From Ruminococcus flavefaciens FD-1 (GTDB taxonomy: Bacteria; Bacillota; Clostridia; Oscillospirales; Ruminococcaceae), in contig ACOK01000088.1 of assembly GCA_000174895.1 (NCBI GenBank), positions 1 to 37,626 of the forward strand: a stretch of 37,626 nt of DNA, given 5' to 3'. Positions 1-8,162 of this stretch are shown in pieces (the first letter of the stretch is position 1; each line of letters opens with the position of its first letter). The notes under the pieces were generated by a model. It ran no database searches. It had not been told where the DNA came from and was given only the letters and a program-made list of their open reading frames with translations. The position numbers and the translations under genes were made by a program.

Positions 1-42
1 CGATAAATGCGTATAAAGCTTCTATATGAGTACAGCAGTTAT
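1..42 (-). repeat. End of a gamma-family repeat (cut by window edge)
   Basis: The first 33 bases, ending GAGTAC, are the reverse complement of the left end of the complete gamma copy at 11608-11977 (GTACTC followed by ATA-TAG and TTTATACG), with only a few mismatches; similarity continues through AGCAGTTA to about base 42. The rest of the element lies outside the window. It ends about 40 bp before the promoter of the symporter gene. Confidence 0.75.
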
Positions 43-79
43 GTGCTTGCCCTTTGGGATAACGTAAAAAAATGTTTTC

Positions 80-108
80 TTGACTTTTATCAAGGAGTAT
101 GTTATAAT
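80..108 (+). promoter_or_regulatory. SigmaA-type promoter of the alanine symporter
   Basis: TTGACT (80-85), a 17-bp spacer and TATAAT (103-108). Transcription would start near 115, downstream of the ATG at 7, so this promoter supports the later start at 139. Confidence 0.85.
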
Positions 109-138
109 TTTAACAACTTTTTTGACAGGAGTGTTTCG

Positions 139-1563
139 ATGGACAAATTCAATGAACTTATAAAAATAATTGACGAGTACGTATGGGGGCTCCCCCTGAT
201 AATACTCATCATGGCCTGCGGTATCCTCCTCACGGTGAGGCTGGGATTCGTGCAGGTCAGAAAACTTGGCAAGGCGCTGAAGTACATGGTCAGAAACGAG
301 GAAACAGGCAGCGGTGAAGTCTCAAGCTTTGCGGCGCTGTGTACCGCTCTCTCGGCAACAGTCGGCACGGGAAATATCGTCGGAGTTGCTACTGCCGTCG
401 CTACAGGCGGCCCCGGTGCGCTTTTCTGGATGGAGGTCGCCGCATTCTTCGGAATGGCTACAAAGTACGCCGAGGGACTTCTCGCTGTAAAGTACCGTAT
501 CAAGGACGAAAACGGCAGTATCCTCGGCGGTCCGTTCTACTATATCGAAAACGGACTCGGCAGGAAATGGAAATGGCTGGCTAAGCTTTTCGCCCTTTTC
601 GGATTGCTGGCAGGTCTTATGGGAATCGGCACTATCACTCAGATAAACGGAATAACTACCGCCGCAAACAATTTCTTTGACCCCGGGGCAAAGCATACCG
701 TATCCGTACTCGGAATGGATTACACTGTTACAACAATACTTGCAGGAACGCTTATCACCCTGCTCACCGCTCTCATAATTATCGGCGGTATCAAGCGTAT
801 CGCCACAGTTTCGGAAATAGTTGTACCGGCAATGATACTGGCTTACGTGGGATGCTGTCTGCTGATAATTTTTCTCCACGTTTCCGAGATCCCATCAGCT
901 ATAGCGCTCATAGTCAAGGAAGCTTTCGGTGCAAGACCTATTGCAGGCGGTCTGGCAGGCACCGCACTGATGATGGCATCAATGAAAAAGGGCGTGGCAA
1001 GAGGAATCTTCTCAAATGAAGCAGGCCTTGGCTCAGCTCCTATCGCAGCAGCTGCCGCAAAGACAAACGAACCTGTACGTCAGGGACTTGTTACCATGAC
1101 CGGCACTTTCATTGATACTATAGTAGTCTGTACCATGACAGGCCTGGCTATCATCATCTCCGGCAGCCACAACAAGCCTGAACTTCAGGGCGTTATGATT
1201 ACTATGGACGCTTTTGACTACGGACTGCCATTCAGCGAGAAAATATCTTCATTCATCCTCATGGCGTGTCTGTCGGTATTCGCATTCACCACTATCCTCG
1301 GCTGGAATTATTACTCAGAGCGCTGCCTTTCCTATCTCACAGGAGCAAATGCAAGAATAACCAAGGCCTATAAGTGGATATACATCACAGCTGTTTTCGT
1401 AGGCCCTTACCTCACAGTCGAAGCCGTGTGGAATATGGCAGATATCTTCAACGGCCTCATGGCTCTGCCTAATGTTATCGCCATTATAATGCTGTCGGGC
1501 GTCGTCGCATCGGAAACCAAAGACTACCTTACCCGACTTAAAGAAGGTAAAGTCAAAGAATAA
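139..1563 (+). CDS. Sodium:alanine (AGCS family) symporter
   Basis: A 474-residue, very hydrophobic protein of the alanine or glycine:cation symporter family, importing small neutral amino acids with Na+ across the cytoplasmic membrane. Family hallmarks are visible: the GTGNIVGVATA stretch followed by GGPGALFWMEVAAFFGMATK in the N-terminal third, and FSNEAGLGSAPIAAAAAKT in the middle. About ten membrane spans follow one another to the C-terminus, and the length is normal for the family. The start at 139 is chosen because AGGAG (127-131) sits 7 bases upstream and the promoter at 80-108 lies inside the longer open frame that begins at 7. The gene has its own promoter and a strong hairpin after it, so it is probably monocistronic. 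Substrate choice between alanine and glycine cannot be read from the sequence. Confidence 0.93.
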   Translation: MDKFNELIKIIDEYVWGLPLIILIMACGILLTVRLGFVQVRKLGKALKYMVRNEETGSGEVSSFAALCTALSATVGTGNIVGVATAVATGGPGALFWMEVAAFFGMATKYAEGLLAVKYRIKDENGSILGGPFYYIENGLGRKWKWLAKLFALFGLLAGLMGIGTITQINGITTAANNFFDPGAKHTVSVLGMDYTVTTILAGTLITLLTALIIIGGIKRIATVSEIVVPAMILAYVGCCLLIIFLHVSEIPSAIALIVKEAFGARPIAGGLAGTALMMASMKKGVARGIFSNEAGLGSAPIAAAAAKTNEPVRQGLVTMTGTFIDTIVVCTMTGLAIIISGSHNKPELQGVMITMDAFDYGLPFSEKISSFILMACLSVFAFTTILGWNYYSERCLSYLTGANARITKAYKWIYITAVFVGPYLTVEAVWNMADIFNGLMALPNVIAIIMLSGVVASETKDYLTRLKEGKVKE

Positions 1564-1613
1564 TACGATAAAAAGCTCCCCTGACTTAAGTACGGTACGC
1601 ATAAAGAAGTTTT

Positions 1614-1660
1614 ACGCCATAGTATTTCTGATGTAAGGTCAGAAGTACTATGGCGTTTCT
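1614..1660 (+). terminator. Hairpin after the symporter (18-bp stem)
   Basis: Arms 1614-1631 and 1639-1656 pair over 18 bp with one T.G pair and a 7-nt loop, followed by a short T-rich run. It directly abuts the next promoter. The same type of hairpin, with 16 identical bases, recurs at 19831-19871. Confidence 0.75.
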
Positions 1661-1661
1661 A

Positions 1662-1690
1662 TTGACAGACCTTCAATGCTGTGTTATAAT
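1662..1690 (+). promoter_or_regulatory. Consensus promoter of the 150-residue orphan gene
   Basis: TTGACA (1662-1667), 17 bp, TATAAT (1685-1690): a perfect sigmaA consensus starting 5 bp after the upstream hairpin. Confidence 0.9.
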
Positions 1691-1729
1691 TGTTACTAAC
1701 AAAAATCGGAATTTAGGGGGAATTCATCT

Positions 1730-2182
1730 ATGAATTCAATTTGGAACGATTATAAAGAAGACCTACTTGAAAAAGAATACCTTGATGCAGAAGAAATCTT
1801 TATTGCTGTCTTTTCAGAAACATATCGGCATACGAGTCCAAATGCAAAGCTTTTTACAGACCTTTATAACTGGTATACCTGCGGAATAGAAGACGGAATG
1901 TATCAGTTTTTTGAATTTGAATATAGGACTATAGATTCCCTATCTGACTTAGGCAGAGTAGTCAAAACGTATCTTGGCGACAGTGCCTATGATTGCTTTC
2001 AAAAGTGTATCACAACGCTAATGCCGCTTGTATACAGTGATTCGCCTGATTCAGCTGCTATTGATGAAATATCAGAATCCATGGATGCGTTTTTTACGAA
2101 AAATGAAAAAGCCTTATTGCATGGGATAAAGATTTATCTGCTTGAAGAAGGAGATAAAATCGCAGCAGAAATCGGTTGGTAA
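1730..2182 (+). CDS. Hypothetical protein, 150 residues, possibly DUF4375-like
   Basis: I do not recognise this gene with certainty. The product is acidic and soluble, with no signal peptide or membrane span. The block WYTCGIEDGMYQFFE followed by a helical segment ending VKTYLGDSAYDCFQK is loosely reminiscent of the DUF4375/DMP19 family, where a conserved Tyr-Gly-Gln-Phe-Phe stretch occurs, but the match is weak. ATG at 1730 has AGGGGG (1715-1720) nine bases upstream and its own consensus promoter. Base composition is noticeably more AT-rich than the symporter, and the gene is insulated by hairpins on both sides, suggesting an acquired single-gene cassette. The TraX-like gene at 19944 sits in a matching pair of hairpins. 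Confidence 0.7.
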   Translation: MNSIWNDYKEDLLEKEYLDAEEIFIAVFSETYRHTSPNAKLFTDLYNWYTCGIEDGMYQFFEFEYRTIDSLSDLGRVVKTYLGDSAYDCFQKCITTLMPLVYSDSPDSAAIDEISESMDAFFTKNEKALLHGIKIYLLEEGDKIAAEIGW

Positions 2183-2217
2183 ATTCTGATTTAGCTTAGC
2201 AACATAAATATTCACAA

Positions 2218-2249
2218 TGCCCCTGAGTGCTTTGTAACACTCAGGGGCA
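2218..2249. terminator. Hairpin terminator (CCCCTGAGTG stem), probably bidirectional
   Basis: Arms TGCCCCTGAGTG (2218-2229) and its exact complement (2238-2249) enclose an 8-nt loop. It lies between convergent genes. A near copy follows the TraX-like gene at 20783-20814. Confidence 0.8.
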
Positions 2250-2294
2250 AAACTTCTATATAGGTATCTGTCTTAAATCAGGGGATCATATTTA

Positions 2295-3401
2295 TCAATC
2301 ACTGACGTCGAGGTCGAGTCTTACTTCCACTTTATAATCGGGATATTTTTCCTGTATCTCACGGGCGATCCCGGCGTGGAGGGCTTTACTGTCGGGGGCG
2401 GCAAAGTCGATTATCACATCAAATATGATAGTATGTGATTCCTCATCGAAGAAGAAGCCGTGGATCTGGAGCACAAATTCGTGTGACATGACGGTTCTGC
2501 GGATATCGCTGTAGATCTCAGTTGCCTTGCCTCCGTCTGTATTCACGGAGTATACGCTGATTCCCGTCAGGATTATATTATGCTCGGAAAGCACCTTGTC
2601 GGTAATGCTTCTTTCAAGCTTATCAAGCTTGCTGACGGTCATAGTATCGGGAACTTCTATATGAACCGATCCGATAAGCAGGTCAGGGCCGTAGCTGTGG
2701 AGTATAAGGTCATATGCACCCTGCACCTCGGGAAGCGAGCATATTGTCTTCTTGACTTCCTTGGAGATACCGCTGTCCACACGCTGACCGATAATGTCCG
2801 AAATACTGTCTCTCAGCATTTCTATACCTGACTTTATGATGACTATTGATATCACCGCACCGAGCCATGCTTCAAGGCTGAGGCCTGTGATAATGAAAAT
2901 AGCGGCGGCAACAAGTGTTGAGAAAGAGATTATTGAATCCATGAGAGCGTCAGTTCCCGAAGCTATAAGCGATGAAGAATTGACCTTCTGTCCCGTTTTC
3001 TTGACGTAAAGTCCGAGGACTATCTTAACTATGACCGCTGCCGCAACGATCACAAGTGCGGCTGTGGTATATTCCGGAGTCCTGGGATGGATTATTTTTT
3101 TCACCGATTCAAGAAATGATGTAAAACCGGCATAAAGCACGATCACTGCAATTGAAAGCGCACTGATATACTCAATTCTGCCGTGGCCGAAAGGATGCTT
3201 CTTATCGGGCTTTTTTCCTGCGAGTTTGGTTCCGATGATCGTTATTACCGACGAAAGCACATCGCTTAAATTGTTTACCGCATCGAGTACGATGGCGATA
3301 GAAGATGTGAGAAGTCCGACTGCCGCTTTGAAGCCTGCAAGAAGCAGATTTGCGGCAATGCCTATAAAGCTTGTTCTGATGATGACTTTGTTTCTGCCCA
3401 T
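2295..3401 (-). CDS. Cation diffusion facilitator (CDF) family metal transporter
   Basis: A 368-residue CDF protein that would export divalent metal in exchange for protons at the cytoplasmic membrane. It has an N-terminal membrane domain of about six spans (residues 10-210) and a C-terminal cytoplasmic ferredoxin-like domain (about 215-368) ending in acidic residues. The family signature KKHPFGHGRIEYIS follows TM2-TM3. The metal-site positions, usually HxxxD, read NNLSD in TM2 and DALMD in TM5, which argues against a standard zinc site and may mean manganese or another ion. The start is at 3401 rather than at 3530: GAGGTG lies 7 bases upstream, and the promoter at 3433-3461 falls inside the longer frame. 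It is divergent from the DUF3810 gene. Confidence 0.9.
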   Translation of the reverse strand: MGRNKVIIRTSFIGIAANLLLAGFKAAVGLLTSSIAIVLDAVNNLSDVLSSVITIIGTKLAGKKPDKKHPFGHGRIEYISALSIAVIVLYAGFTSFLESVKKIIHPRTPEYTTAALVIVAAAVIVKIVLGLYVKKTGQKVNSSSLIASGTDALMDSIISFSTLVAAAIFIITGLSLEAWLGAVISIVIIKSGIEMLRDSISDIIGQRVDSGISKEVKKTICSLPEVQGAYDLILHSYGPDLLIGSVHIEVPDTMTVSKLDKLERSITDKVLSEHNIILTGISVYSVNTDGGKATEIYSDIRRTVMSHEFVLQIHGFFFDEESHTIIFDVIIDFAAPDSKALHAGIAREIQEKYPDYKVEVRLDLDVSD

Positions 3402-3432
3402 ATAATTACACCTCATTAGATAAATTATCACT

Positions 3433-3461
3433 ATTATACCACATTCATCGTAAAAAGTAAA
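3433..3461 (-). promoter_or_regulatory. Promoter of the CDF transporter
   Basis: On the minus strand TTTACT (3461-3456), 17 bp, TATAAT (3438-3433), about 30 bp before the start codon. Confidence 0.8.
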
Positions 3462-3498
3462 CATATAAAGAAATTCTGAAATTCCCGGAAAATTACTG

Positions 3499-3527
3499 TT
3501 GATTTGCAAGTGCTTTTGTGATATAAT
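3499..3527 (+). promoter_or_regulatory. Promoter of the DUF3810 gene
   Basis: TTGATT (3499-3504), 17 bp, TATAAT (3522-3527). It is back-to-back with the CDF promoter, with about 37 bp between the two -35 boxes. Confidence 0.8.
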
Positions 3528-3559
3528 CATAATATAATTATTTTTGTGGAGATAAATAT

Positions 3560-4663
3560 ATGAAAAAACGTTATATTATTCCGATAGTCATCTCAGTTCT
3601 CATGCTTGCTGTCAACATAGTTTCACGTTTCAGCAGACAGTTTTCCGATTTCTACGTGCAGAAGATATTCCCTCACATCTCAGGCATTGTCTCACATATC
3701 AGCGGACTTTTCCCCTTTTCTGTGGGGGAGGTCATGATAATCGCAGGCATTCTGCTTGTGGTCATAGGTCTGCCGCTTTTCCTGATAATGCTGCTTGTCA
3801 GAAAGGATAAGCGCCGCAGGACCGCCGGCATATTTGCCTGCACATTTCTGTGGGTGTTCACTTTTATATGGACCACCGAAACTCTCAACTGCTTTGTGAT
3901 GTACCATTGTACGCCATTCTCCGAGCGCTATTTCGGCAAAGGCTCTGAACGCTCAGACGAACAGCTCACTCAGCTTTACGCTATGCTTGTGGACGAAGCC
4001 GACAAGCTTGCCGAACAAGTGCCGAGAGATGAAAACGACCGCTTCATCCTCACCTGCGATTACAACAAGGAAGCCAAGGAGGCCATGAAGCGCACAGGTA
4101 TGAAATATCCTCAGCTTAAAGGCTATTATCCCACCGCAAAGAAGATCCGGTTTTCGTACTTTATGAGCCAGTCAAATCTGCTGGGAATATATTTCCCGTT
4201 TTCGCTTGAATCCAACTACAACAAGGACATGGTCAGCACAAATTATCCATCGACAATATGCCATGAGTATGCACATCTCAAGGGTATCATACAGGAAGAC
4301 GAAGCGAACTTCATCTCATTTATCGCCAATGTGGAAAGTGAGAATATCGAGTTCCGTTATTCGGGCTATCTCAACGCTCTCGAATATGTACATAACGAAA
4401 TTTACGAGCAGAATATCACCTCTGCTTACGGCATAACCGACAAGATATCCGATAAGGTCTCGAAGGACTGGTTCAGATTCATGCCCGACGATTACTGGGA
4501 GAAAAACAAGGATAAGGAGATAATCCCTACCGAAACAGTCAGCACCGTCAGCGATGCCGCCATTGATACGAATATCCGCCTGAACGGCCGTGATGACGGC
4601 ATAAAAGCCTACTCCCACGTAGTAAATCTCCTCCTCGATTATTACTTCAGCGATAATAAATAA
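3560..4663 (+). CDS. DUF3810 membrane protein with HExxH zinc-protease motif
   Basis: A 367-residue protein with an N-terminal membrane anchor: a first segment at residues 5-22, then two spans at about 55-80 and 90-115. A large domain follows, carrying the sequence ICHEYAHLKGIIQEDEANF at roughly residues 232-250. HEYAH matches the HExxH metallopeptidase motif, and the downstream EDEANF supplies a third acidic ligand; RYSGYLNALEY after it is typical of DUF3810. I infer a membrane-associated zinc metallopeptidase-like protein with unknown substrate. ATG 3560 is preceded by GTGGAG 8 bases upstream and its own promoter. A strong terminator follows the stop. Confidence 0.85.
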   Translation: MKKRYIIPIVISVLMLAVNIVSRFSRQFSDFYVQKIFPHISGIVSHISGLFPFSVGEVMIIAGILLVVIGLPLFLIMLLVRKDKRRRTAGIFACTFLWVFTFIWTTETLNCFVMYHCTPFSERYFGKGSERSDEQLTQLYAMLVDEADKLAEQVPRDENDRFILTCDYNKEAKEAMKRTGMKYPQLKGYYPTAKKIRFSYFMSQSNLLGIYFPFSLESNYNKDMVSTNYPSTICHEYAHLKGIIQEDEANFISFIANVESENIEFRYSGYLNALEYVHNEIYEQNITSAYGITDKISDKVSKDWFRFMPDDYWEKNKDKEIIPTETVSTVSDAAIDTNIRLNGRDDGIKAYSHVVNLLLDYYFSDNK

Positions 4664-4670
4664 ACAAAAA

Positions 4671-4703
4671 ACAGGGGTGCTCGGAAAGCGCCCCTGTTTT
4701 TTT
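4671..4703 (+). terminator. Rho-independent terminator of the DUF3810 gene
   Basis: ACAGGGGTGC (4671-4680) pairs with GCGCCCCTGT (4688-4697) around TCGGAAA, followed by seven T. The stem and loop resemble delta repeats (GCTCGGAAAGC also occurs at 14456 and 31994). Confidence 0.9.
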
Positions 4704-4726
4704 GGCTATTCTACGTAAACACTTTT

Positions 4727-4747
4727 GTAGGGGACGGCGTCCCCTAC
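4727..4747. repeat. Delta-family palindrome
   Basis: GTAGGGGACG...CGTCCCCTAC forms a near-perfect 21-bp palindrome. The GTAGGGG/CCCCTAC boundary is shared with the clusters at 14445, 17127, 18418 and 31988. Confidence 0.75.
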
Positions 4748-4803
4748 GTCCCGGATTCAGTTTTTTGGCACTCTGAGGGACAGCAGTTGATCGCTGTTCC
4801 CTG

Positions 4804-5616
4804 TTATTTTATGCCGAGGAAATTCTTGAAGTTGTCAGCGAGAATGAGCTGATTTTCCTCGGGAGTGAATCCCAGTCTGAGGAAGCGCTCCAGCTCCTCT
4901 TCATGGCTCCACATAGGAAAATCCGAGCCGAAGAAGCAATTCTCCACACCATAGGTACGCACCATATGAGCAGCTTTTTCAGGAGTGAGGAATGCCAGTG
5001 AACTGCTGACGTCAAAGCGTACATTTTCAAGTCCGGGAAGGCATTTTTCAGCGTCGTCCCATCTCTGGTATCCGCCTAAGTGAGCGGCAAGCAGCTGAAG
5101 CTTCGGGAAGTTCTTGTGTATAGCGGCTATTCTCTGCGGTGCGGAGTAGTCGTATCTGTTGTCGCCGCAGTGTATCAGCAGAGGAAGCTCGCCTTCGATG
5201 ATCTCATAGATCTTGAACGCCTCGGGAGAATCAGCATTGAACTCCTGAAAATCGGGGTGAAGCTTTACTCCGTGAAGTCCGAGTGCCTTTATCTGGGCGA
5301 TGTCAGCTTCAAGATCCTCTGAATCCGGATGAGTTGTGCCGAATCCGTAGAACTCGGGATGGGCATTGCATTCAGCGGCTATGAATTCGTTGATGTGAGC
5401 GGTCTGACGTGGAGTTGTAGCAGTCGAACATACAAGGTATCTTGAAGTACCTATCTTACTGCCGCTTTCGATGAGTTTGTCACTGATACCGCAGCTTTCC
5501 ATAGGGATATCATAAAATTTGCCGATATTGACAGTAGCATTTTCAGCTATCTTCTCGGGAAATATGTGTGCATGGGCGTCAATTATCTCATACTGTCCGT
5601 AGATTTCGCTATCCAT
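4804..5616 (-). CDS. Amidohydrolase-family metal-dependent hydrolase
   Basis: A 270-residue TIM-barrel amidohydrolase (Amidohydro_2 type), cytosolic. Metal-ligand landmarks in order are DAHAHIFP near the N-terminus (HxH), HPDFQEF, LLIHCGDNR, LAAHLGGYQRW and, near the C-terminus, GSDFPMWSHE with the conserved Asp. The class includes decarboxylases and lactonases acting on small carboxylates; the actual substrate is not visible. The start at 5616 is preferred over 5643 because AAGGAG lies 8 bases upstream of it. It stands alone, with its own perfect promoter, divergent from the GH53 gene. Confidence 0.88.
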   Translation of the reverse strand: MDSEIYGQYEIIDAHAHIFPEKIAENATVNIGKFYDIPMESCGISDKLIESGSKIGTSRYLVCSTATTPRQTAHINEFIAAECNAHPEFYGFGTTHPDSEDLEADIAQIKALGLHGVKLHPDFQEFNADSPEAFKIYEIIEGELPLLIHCGDNRYDYSAPQRIAAIHKNFPKLQLLAAHLGGYQRWDDAEKCLPGLENVRFDVSSSLAFLTPEKAAHMVRTYGVENCFFGSDFPMWSHEEELERFLRLGFTPEENQLILADNFKNFLGIK

Positions 5617-5666
5617 ATTTATCTCTCCTTGCGCCTTTTTCATACAAAATAATAATTGCAGAATAC

Positions 5667-5695
5667 ATTATATTCCTTTTTTGACCGTTTGTCAA
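5667..5695 (-). promoter_or_regulatory. Promoter of the amidohydrolase gene
   Basis: Minus strand TTGACA (5695-5690), 17 bp, TATAAT (5672-5667): perfect consensus. Confidence 0.88.
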
Positions 5696-5766
5696 ATCCT
5701 GTGAACTGCCGTTAACCGTGACGATAGTTTTATTTATTGATTATTTCGCAAATTATCGCTGAATGA

Positions 5767-5795
5767 TTGACTTTGCACACTTTTTATTATATAAT
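5767..5795 (+). promoter_or_regulatory. Promoter of the GH53 gene
   Basis: TTGACT (5767-5772), 17 bp, TATAAT (5790-5795); the surrounding run is very AT-rich. It is divergent from the amidohydrolase promoter. Confidence 0.85.
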
Positions 5796-5834
5796 ATAAT
5801 TGTATAATAATGTTTGTGTAAAGGAGGTCATAAA

Positions 5835-8123
5835 ATGGATCTGTCAAGACTGGCAGCGCTTTCTCTGGGCGCTGTCCTCACTCTCAGTCTTCCTCTCAGC
5901 TATGCACCGGCTGCATCAGCGGCGGCGGACACTAAAATAGTCTTCAGTGATTTCGACAAAAATGTCAACGGAGGCGAACCCATCAGGGGCGTTGACATCT
6001 CATCCGTCATCGCACTTGAAAAATCAGGCGTAACTTTCAAGGACGAAAACGGCAATGAACAGGATATCTTCAAGACCCTCTCCGAACATGGCGTGAACTA
6101 TATCCGTGTGAGAGTCTGGAACGAACCCTACGACAGCAACGGAAACGGATACGGCGGCGGAAACAGCGACGTATATACCGCAGGTCTCATAGGTAAGCGT
6201 GCGGCAGAATACGGCATGAAGCTGCTGGTGGATATCCACTATTCCGATTTCTGGGCAGACCCTGCAAAACAGACAAGACCGAAATACTGGCAGCAGCACA
6301 ACAACACAAAGCTTGCGGAAGAGATATACAAATGGACATCATGGGTGCTGAAAAGTGTATCCGAAGCAGGCGGCGATATCGGCATGGTACAGGTCGGAAA
6401 CGAGACCAACTGCTTCTTCTGCGGCGAAAAGGATATGTATGAGATATGCAAGCTTTTTGCCAGCGGAAACAAGGCTGTCCGTGACTTCGACAAGAACATC
6501 CTCATAGCCCATCATTTCGCTAACCCCTCAACAGGCCACTACGACTGGTACGCAAAGGTAATGGCCGAATGCAAGCTGGACTACGATGTGTTCGCTACAT
6601 CCTATTATCCCTACTGGCACGGTTCTCTCGATAATATGACCAAGGTCATGAAGGATATAGGCGACAAGTACAACAAGTACGTCATGGTTGCTGAGGTAGC
6701 TTATCCCTACACTAATGAGGACGGAGACTTCTTCGGCAATTCCGTTACAAGTTCATCGTCGGACTGCGAATTCGCCTACGATATCTCTGTGGAAGGTCAG
6801 GCGAAGTGCCTTGCTGACACATTCCGTGGCATAGCCAACACAGGAAAACACGGCATAGGTGTGTTCTACTGGGAACCTGCATGGATAGGCGTCAGCGGTT
6901 CATCCTTCGATAAGAACAAGTCCCTGTGGGAAAAGTACGGAAGCGGCTGGGCTTCGTCCTACGCTTCGGAATATGACAAGGAGGTCAAGAGCACAGGCGG
7001 TTCATCCTTCGATAATCAGGCGCTTTTCGATTTCAGCGGAAAGCCTCTGGATTCGCTGGATGTGTTCCTGAATGTCTACCCTCATGCGGAAAAGCAGACC
7101 ACTGCGGCGGTCACAACTTCCGCATCTGTCACAACTACGACTACCGCTTCACAGTCCGATAAGACCTGCAAGATAATGGCTATCGGCGACTCTATCACCG
7201 ACGGCTACGGCGTTGGCGGCTCTTACCGCAAGTTCCTCTATCACGAACTGACCGAACAGGGAATTAAAGTGGACATGGTAGGCTCAAAGGACAATGGCTC
7301 AGGCACAAAATATACCGATCCCGCAACAGGCAGAAGCTTCGATTACGACGACGGCAACACAGGCTACAGCGGCTACGCTATACAGGAGTACAGCGGCAGA
7401 AGCGGTATCCTCGAAACGCTGAAGTCTACGGGCTGTCTTGCCGAATCGCCCGATATAGTGCTGCTTCAGATAGGCACCAATGACATCATCGACAATCACG
7501 AACTCGACACCGCAGGCGACAGATTAAAGGGACTTATCAGCTATATCCTTGACAATATCCCCGATACCTCGGCGCTTTTCGTTACCACTATCCCCGACGT
7601 TGACCCCAACCGCAAGGAAGTGTACGACTGGTTCGGAAATTACCGTCACAGCGCCGACTGGCAGACTCAGTACGACGATACAACAGCCGAAAGTAACATC
7701 CACTCGGCAGTTGAAAAATACAACAGCGACATACAGAAGATCGCTGCGGATATGGCAAAGACCGACAGCAGAGTTCATTTCGCAGACGTAAACAGCGCAG
7801 TCACCAGCGTGAAAACTCAGCTTGGCGACGGTGTTCATCCCAATGAAGACGGCTACAAGGCAATGGGCGGATACTGGGCGGACGTGATAAGCGGCTACCT
7901 CAGCGGAAAGCCCGATGTTACGGTGACCACTCAGAAAAAAGATGTCATCCTCGGTGACATGAACGGTGACGAGACAGTCGATGTCTATGACCTTATCTCG
8001 CTCCGCAAGGCAGTACTGAAAAAGGCATACAGTATGTCCGGCGACTTCAACGGCGATAACGAGCTTGGCGTTGCCGATCTTGTGGCATTGCAGAATTTCC
8101 TGCTTGGCAGACATTTAAAATAA
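5835..8123 (+). CDS. Secreted GH53 endo-galactanase fused to SGNH esterase and dockerin
   Basis: A 762-residue multimodular extracellular enzyme. Order: signal peptide (1-32, cleavage near ASAAADT); GH53 endo-beta-1,4-galactanase domain (about 50-385), with acid/base Glu190 in QVGNETN and nucleophile Glu287 in VAEVAYPYT; Thr-rich linker (about 425-440); SGNH/GDSL esterase of CE3-like type (about 444-690), with Ser453 in IGDSITDG, the GTND block and the Asp665/His668 pair in DGVHP; and a duplicated dockerin (705-762) starting at GDMNGDETVD. It should cut type I arabinogalactan side chains of pectin, remove acetyl esters, and join a cellulosome through cohesin binding. The second dockerin loop (DFNGDNELGVAD) has Gly at the usual Asp/Asn position 9. 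Start at 5835: AAGGAGG ends 7 bases upstream. HflX follows after 39 bp. Confidence 0.92.
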   Translation: MDLSRLAALSLGAVLTLSLPLSYAPAASAAADTKIVFSDFDKNVNGGEPIRGVDISSVIALEKSGVTFKDENGNEQDIFKTLSEHGVNYIRVRVWNEPYDSNGNGYGGGNSDVYTAGLIGKRAAEYGMKLLVDIHYSDFWADPAKQTRPKYWQQHNNTKLAEEIYKWTSWVLKSVSEAGGDIGMVQVGNETNCFFCGEKDMYEICKLFASGNKAVRDFDKNILIAHHFANPSTGHYDWYAKVMAECKLDYDVFATSYYPYWHGSLDNMTKVMKDIGDKYNKYVMVAEVAYPYTNEDGDFFGNSVTSSSSDCEFAYDISVEGQAKCLADTFRGIANTGKHGIGVFYWEPAWIGVSGSSFDKNKSLWEKYGSGWASSYASEYDKEVKSTGGSSFDNQALFDFSGKPLDSLDVFLNVYPHAEKQTTAAVTTSASVTTTTTASQSDKTCKIMAIGDSITDGYGVGGSYRKFLYHELTEQGIKVDMVGSKDNGSGTKYTDPATGRSFDYDDGNTGYSGYAIQEYSGRSGILETLKSTGCLAESPDIVLLQIGTNDIIDNHELDTAGDRLKGLISYILDNIPDTSALFVTTIPDVDPNRKEVYDWFGNYRHSADWQTQYDDTTAESNIHSAVEKYNSDIQKIAADMAKTDSRVHFADVNSAVTSVKTQLGDGVHPNEDGYKAMGGYWADVISGYLSGKPDVTVTTQKKDVILGDMNGDETVDVYDLISLRKAVLKKAYSMSGDFNGDNELGVADLVALQNFLLGRHLK

Positions 8124-8162
8124 GATTTTATACGTCCACTCAGTGGAACATAAGGTGAATTT

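Noticed and set aside
7..138. 44-residue N-terminal extension of the symporter
   Set aside because: The promoter at 80-108 lies inside it, and AGGAG fits the ATG at 139.
7524..8114. 196-residue antisense frame within the GH53 gene
   Set aside because: It lies opposite the esterase and dockerin domains, which have clear motifs; no start signal or promoter.
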